Of a stretch of DNA of 64,000 bases, positions 62,826-64,000 are shown in pieces. The position numbers and the translations under genes were made by a program. Position 1 is the stretch's first letter, and each line of letters opens with the position of its first letter. The stretch is from Kofleriaceae bacterium (lineage in GTDB: Bacteria; Myxococcota_A; Polyangia; Haliangiales; Haliangiaceae), in the NCBI GenBank assembly GCA_018057825.1, contig JAGPCY010000025.1, forward strand, positions 62,001 to 126,000, read 5' to 3'. The notes below the pieces were generated by a model. The model did not search any database. It had not been told where the DNA came from and saw only the letters and a program-made list of their open reading frames with translations.

Positions 62826-64000
62826 ATGCGCCGGGTCGCGATCGCCCTCTGCTTGACCGGGACGGCCCAGGCGCAGCCGGCCGAGGTGCAGCCGGCCGAG
62901 CCCCCGGCCGAGGTGATCGTGATCGTCGACGGCGCGCCCCGCGGCGGCACCGGCGAGCTGACCAGCGCCGAGCCGACCGCCCGCGATCGGCGCCGGGCTC
63001 TGGCCGGCACCTCGCTTCTGACCGTGGTCCACGTCGACGAGCGCGAAGGCGAGACCCGCGGGGTCGCCGAGGCCCTGGGCGCCACAGTCGGCGCCGAGGC
63101 GCGATCGCTGGGCGGCCTCGGCAGCTTCACCTCGCTGTCGGTGCGCGGCGCCGCGCCGGGGCACACCCAGGTCTCGGTCGACGGCGTGCCGCTGTCGCGC
63201 CTGGGCTCGGTCACAGCCGACCTGTCGCGCTACGACCTCGACAGCTTCGCGCGGGTCGAGCTGTATCGCGGCGCGGTCCCGGTGACCCTCGGCGGCGCCG
63301 GCGTCGGCGGCGCCCTCGATCTGGTCAGCCGGGTTGGACCGGCCCCGACCGGGGAGCGCTGGCACCTGACCGTCGGGGCGGGCTCCTTCGGCGCGCGCTC
63401 GGCCCGGGTCCGGTTCGGGGCCGGCGATCCCGACGAGCGGGCGGTGGCGGCCGAAGTCGGCTACGCCGGCGCCACCGGCGACTACACCTACTTCGACGAC
63501 GGTGGCACCAACCTGACGCCGGCCGACGATCGCACCTCGGTGCGGGCCAACAACGGCTTCGATCAGCTCGACGGCGTGGTCCGCGTGGCCGGCCGCGACG
63601 CCGACGATCTGTGGCGCGGCGGGGCGCGGTGGATCGCGCGGCGCCAGGGCGTCCCGGGCACCGGCTGGGACCCAGCGCTGGCGACCTCGCTGGCGACCGC
63701 CGGCGCCACCCTCGACGGCGCGATCGAGCGCGCCCGGCCGGGGGGCCACGACGGCCTGACCGCGCGGCTGGCTGGCTTCGTCACCGTCGAGGCCCAGCGG
63801 TTCCGCGATCCCGACGACGAGCTCGGCACCGCGACCCAGGATCGCTCGTATCTGACGGTGGGCGGTGGGGCCCAGGGCGCCATCGGCTGGCTGGTCGGCC
63901 GGCACCGCGCGACCGCCGCGGTCGAGCTGCGCGCCGATCACTACCGCGATCGCGAGGTCGGGGCGATGGCCGGCCGCGACACCGCCGGCGAGCGCGTGGG
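62826..64000 (+). CDS. TonB-dependent outer-membrane receptor, 3' partial
   Basis: Open from the ATG at 62826 to the end of the window (391 codons). MRRVAIALCLTGTAQAQ is a short signal peptide. The plug domain follows: 'EALGATVGAEARSLGGLGSF' type text, then 'LSVRGAAPGHTQVSVDGVPL' and 'FARVELYRGAVPVTLGGAGV' with 'GGALDLVSR'. These are the standard TonB plug motifs. After about residue 180, alternating beta-barrel strands begin ('ARVRFGAGDP', 'GDYTYFDDGG'). It imports a substrate such as a siderophore, vitamin or glycan using TonB energy; the ligand cannot be told. Confidence 0.85.
   Translation, partial: MRRVAIALCLTGTAQAQPAEVQPAEPPAEVIVIVDGAPRGGTGELTSAEPTARDRRRALAGTSLLTVVHVDEREGETRGVAEALGATVGAEARSLGGLGSFTSLSVRGAAPGHTQVSVDGVPLSRLGSVTADLSRYDLDSFARVELYRGAVPVTLGGAGVGGALDLVSRVGPAPTGERWHLTVGAGSFGARSARVRFGAGDPDERAVAAEVGYAGATGDYTYFDDGGTNLTPADDRTSVRANNGFDQLDGVVRVAGRDADDLWRGGARWIARRQGVPGTGWDPALATSLATAGATLDGAIERARPGGHDGLTARLAGFVTVEAQRFRDPDDELGTATQDRSYLTVGGGAQGAIGWLVGRHRATAAVELRADHYRDREVGAMAGRDTAGERV

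Overview
The window is very GC-rich DNA from what looks like a member of the Myxococcota (the old delta-proteobacteria; a Haliangium/Kofleria-type relative is my best guess). The taxonomic call is inference. It rests on a MYXO-CTERM-type sorting signal (Cys, membrane helix, Arg cluster), acidic lipoproteins with LxGC lipoboxes, choice-of-anchor-D/OmpA surface proteins and strongly G/C-ending codons.

Region 1 (1-9.7 kb) is ordinary chromosome: a surface protein with ASH/HYDIN-like repeats joined in frame to an OmpA-type protein, ComF, SmpB, a VWA lipoprotein, a TIGR00027-type methyltransferase, a small lipoprotein, and a tatA/B-tatC pair.

Region 2 (10.1-60.8 kb) is an extracellular-type contractile injection system (eCIS), a phage-tail-like particle. 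It is laid out as two convergent operons whose stop codons are 11 bp apart near 26.12 kb. The plus-strand operon (10.1-26.1 kb) has an Afp15-type AAA+ ATPase, a 3285-aa protein with annexin-like repeats (probable cargo/toxin), and three coupled genes: a 308-aa orphan, a TIGR02996/LRR/pentapeptide protein and a HEAT/FGE-like protein. The minus-strand operon (60.8 down to 26.1 kb) has 22 genes with no gap over 19 bp and many ATGA/GTGA overlaps. It encodes a possible terminator or first-position protein, sheath, two tube proteins, a T4 hub-chaperone-like protein, a CIS tube adaptor, a LysM protein, a gpD hub, gp25, two gpJ-like wedges, a gpI-like protein, a 2636-aa DUF6519/beta-helix fibre candidate, small proteins, a gpV spike and several orphans. 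No head, portal, terminase or lysis genes are present, so this is not a prophage. No T6SS TssJLM set is present. I could not find PAAR, DUF4255 or DUF4157 (HELTH) signatures.

The eCIS block lies between two hexanucleotide arrays of the same GAG(A/G)CC type and the same orientation (9787-9990 and 61368-61649).

Region 3 (60.8-64 kb) is a 1.3-kb gene-free stretch with the second array and about three tandem 160-bp units that end in covarying hairpins. It is followed by a CAP/SCP lipoprotein gene and a divergent TonB-dependent receptor gene that runs off the end. Several genes in the window have a plausible -10 hexamer exactly 6 nt before the start codon, which suggests leaderless transcripts.
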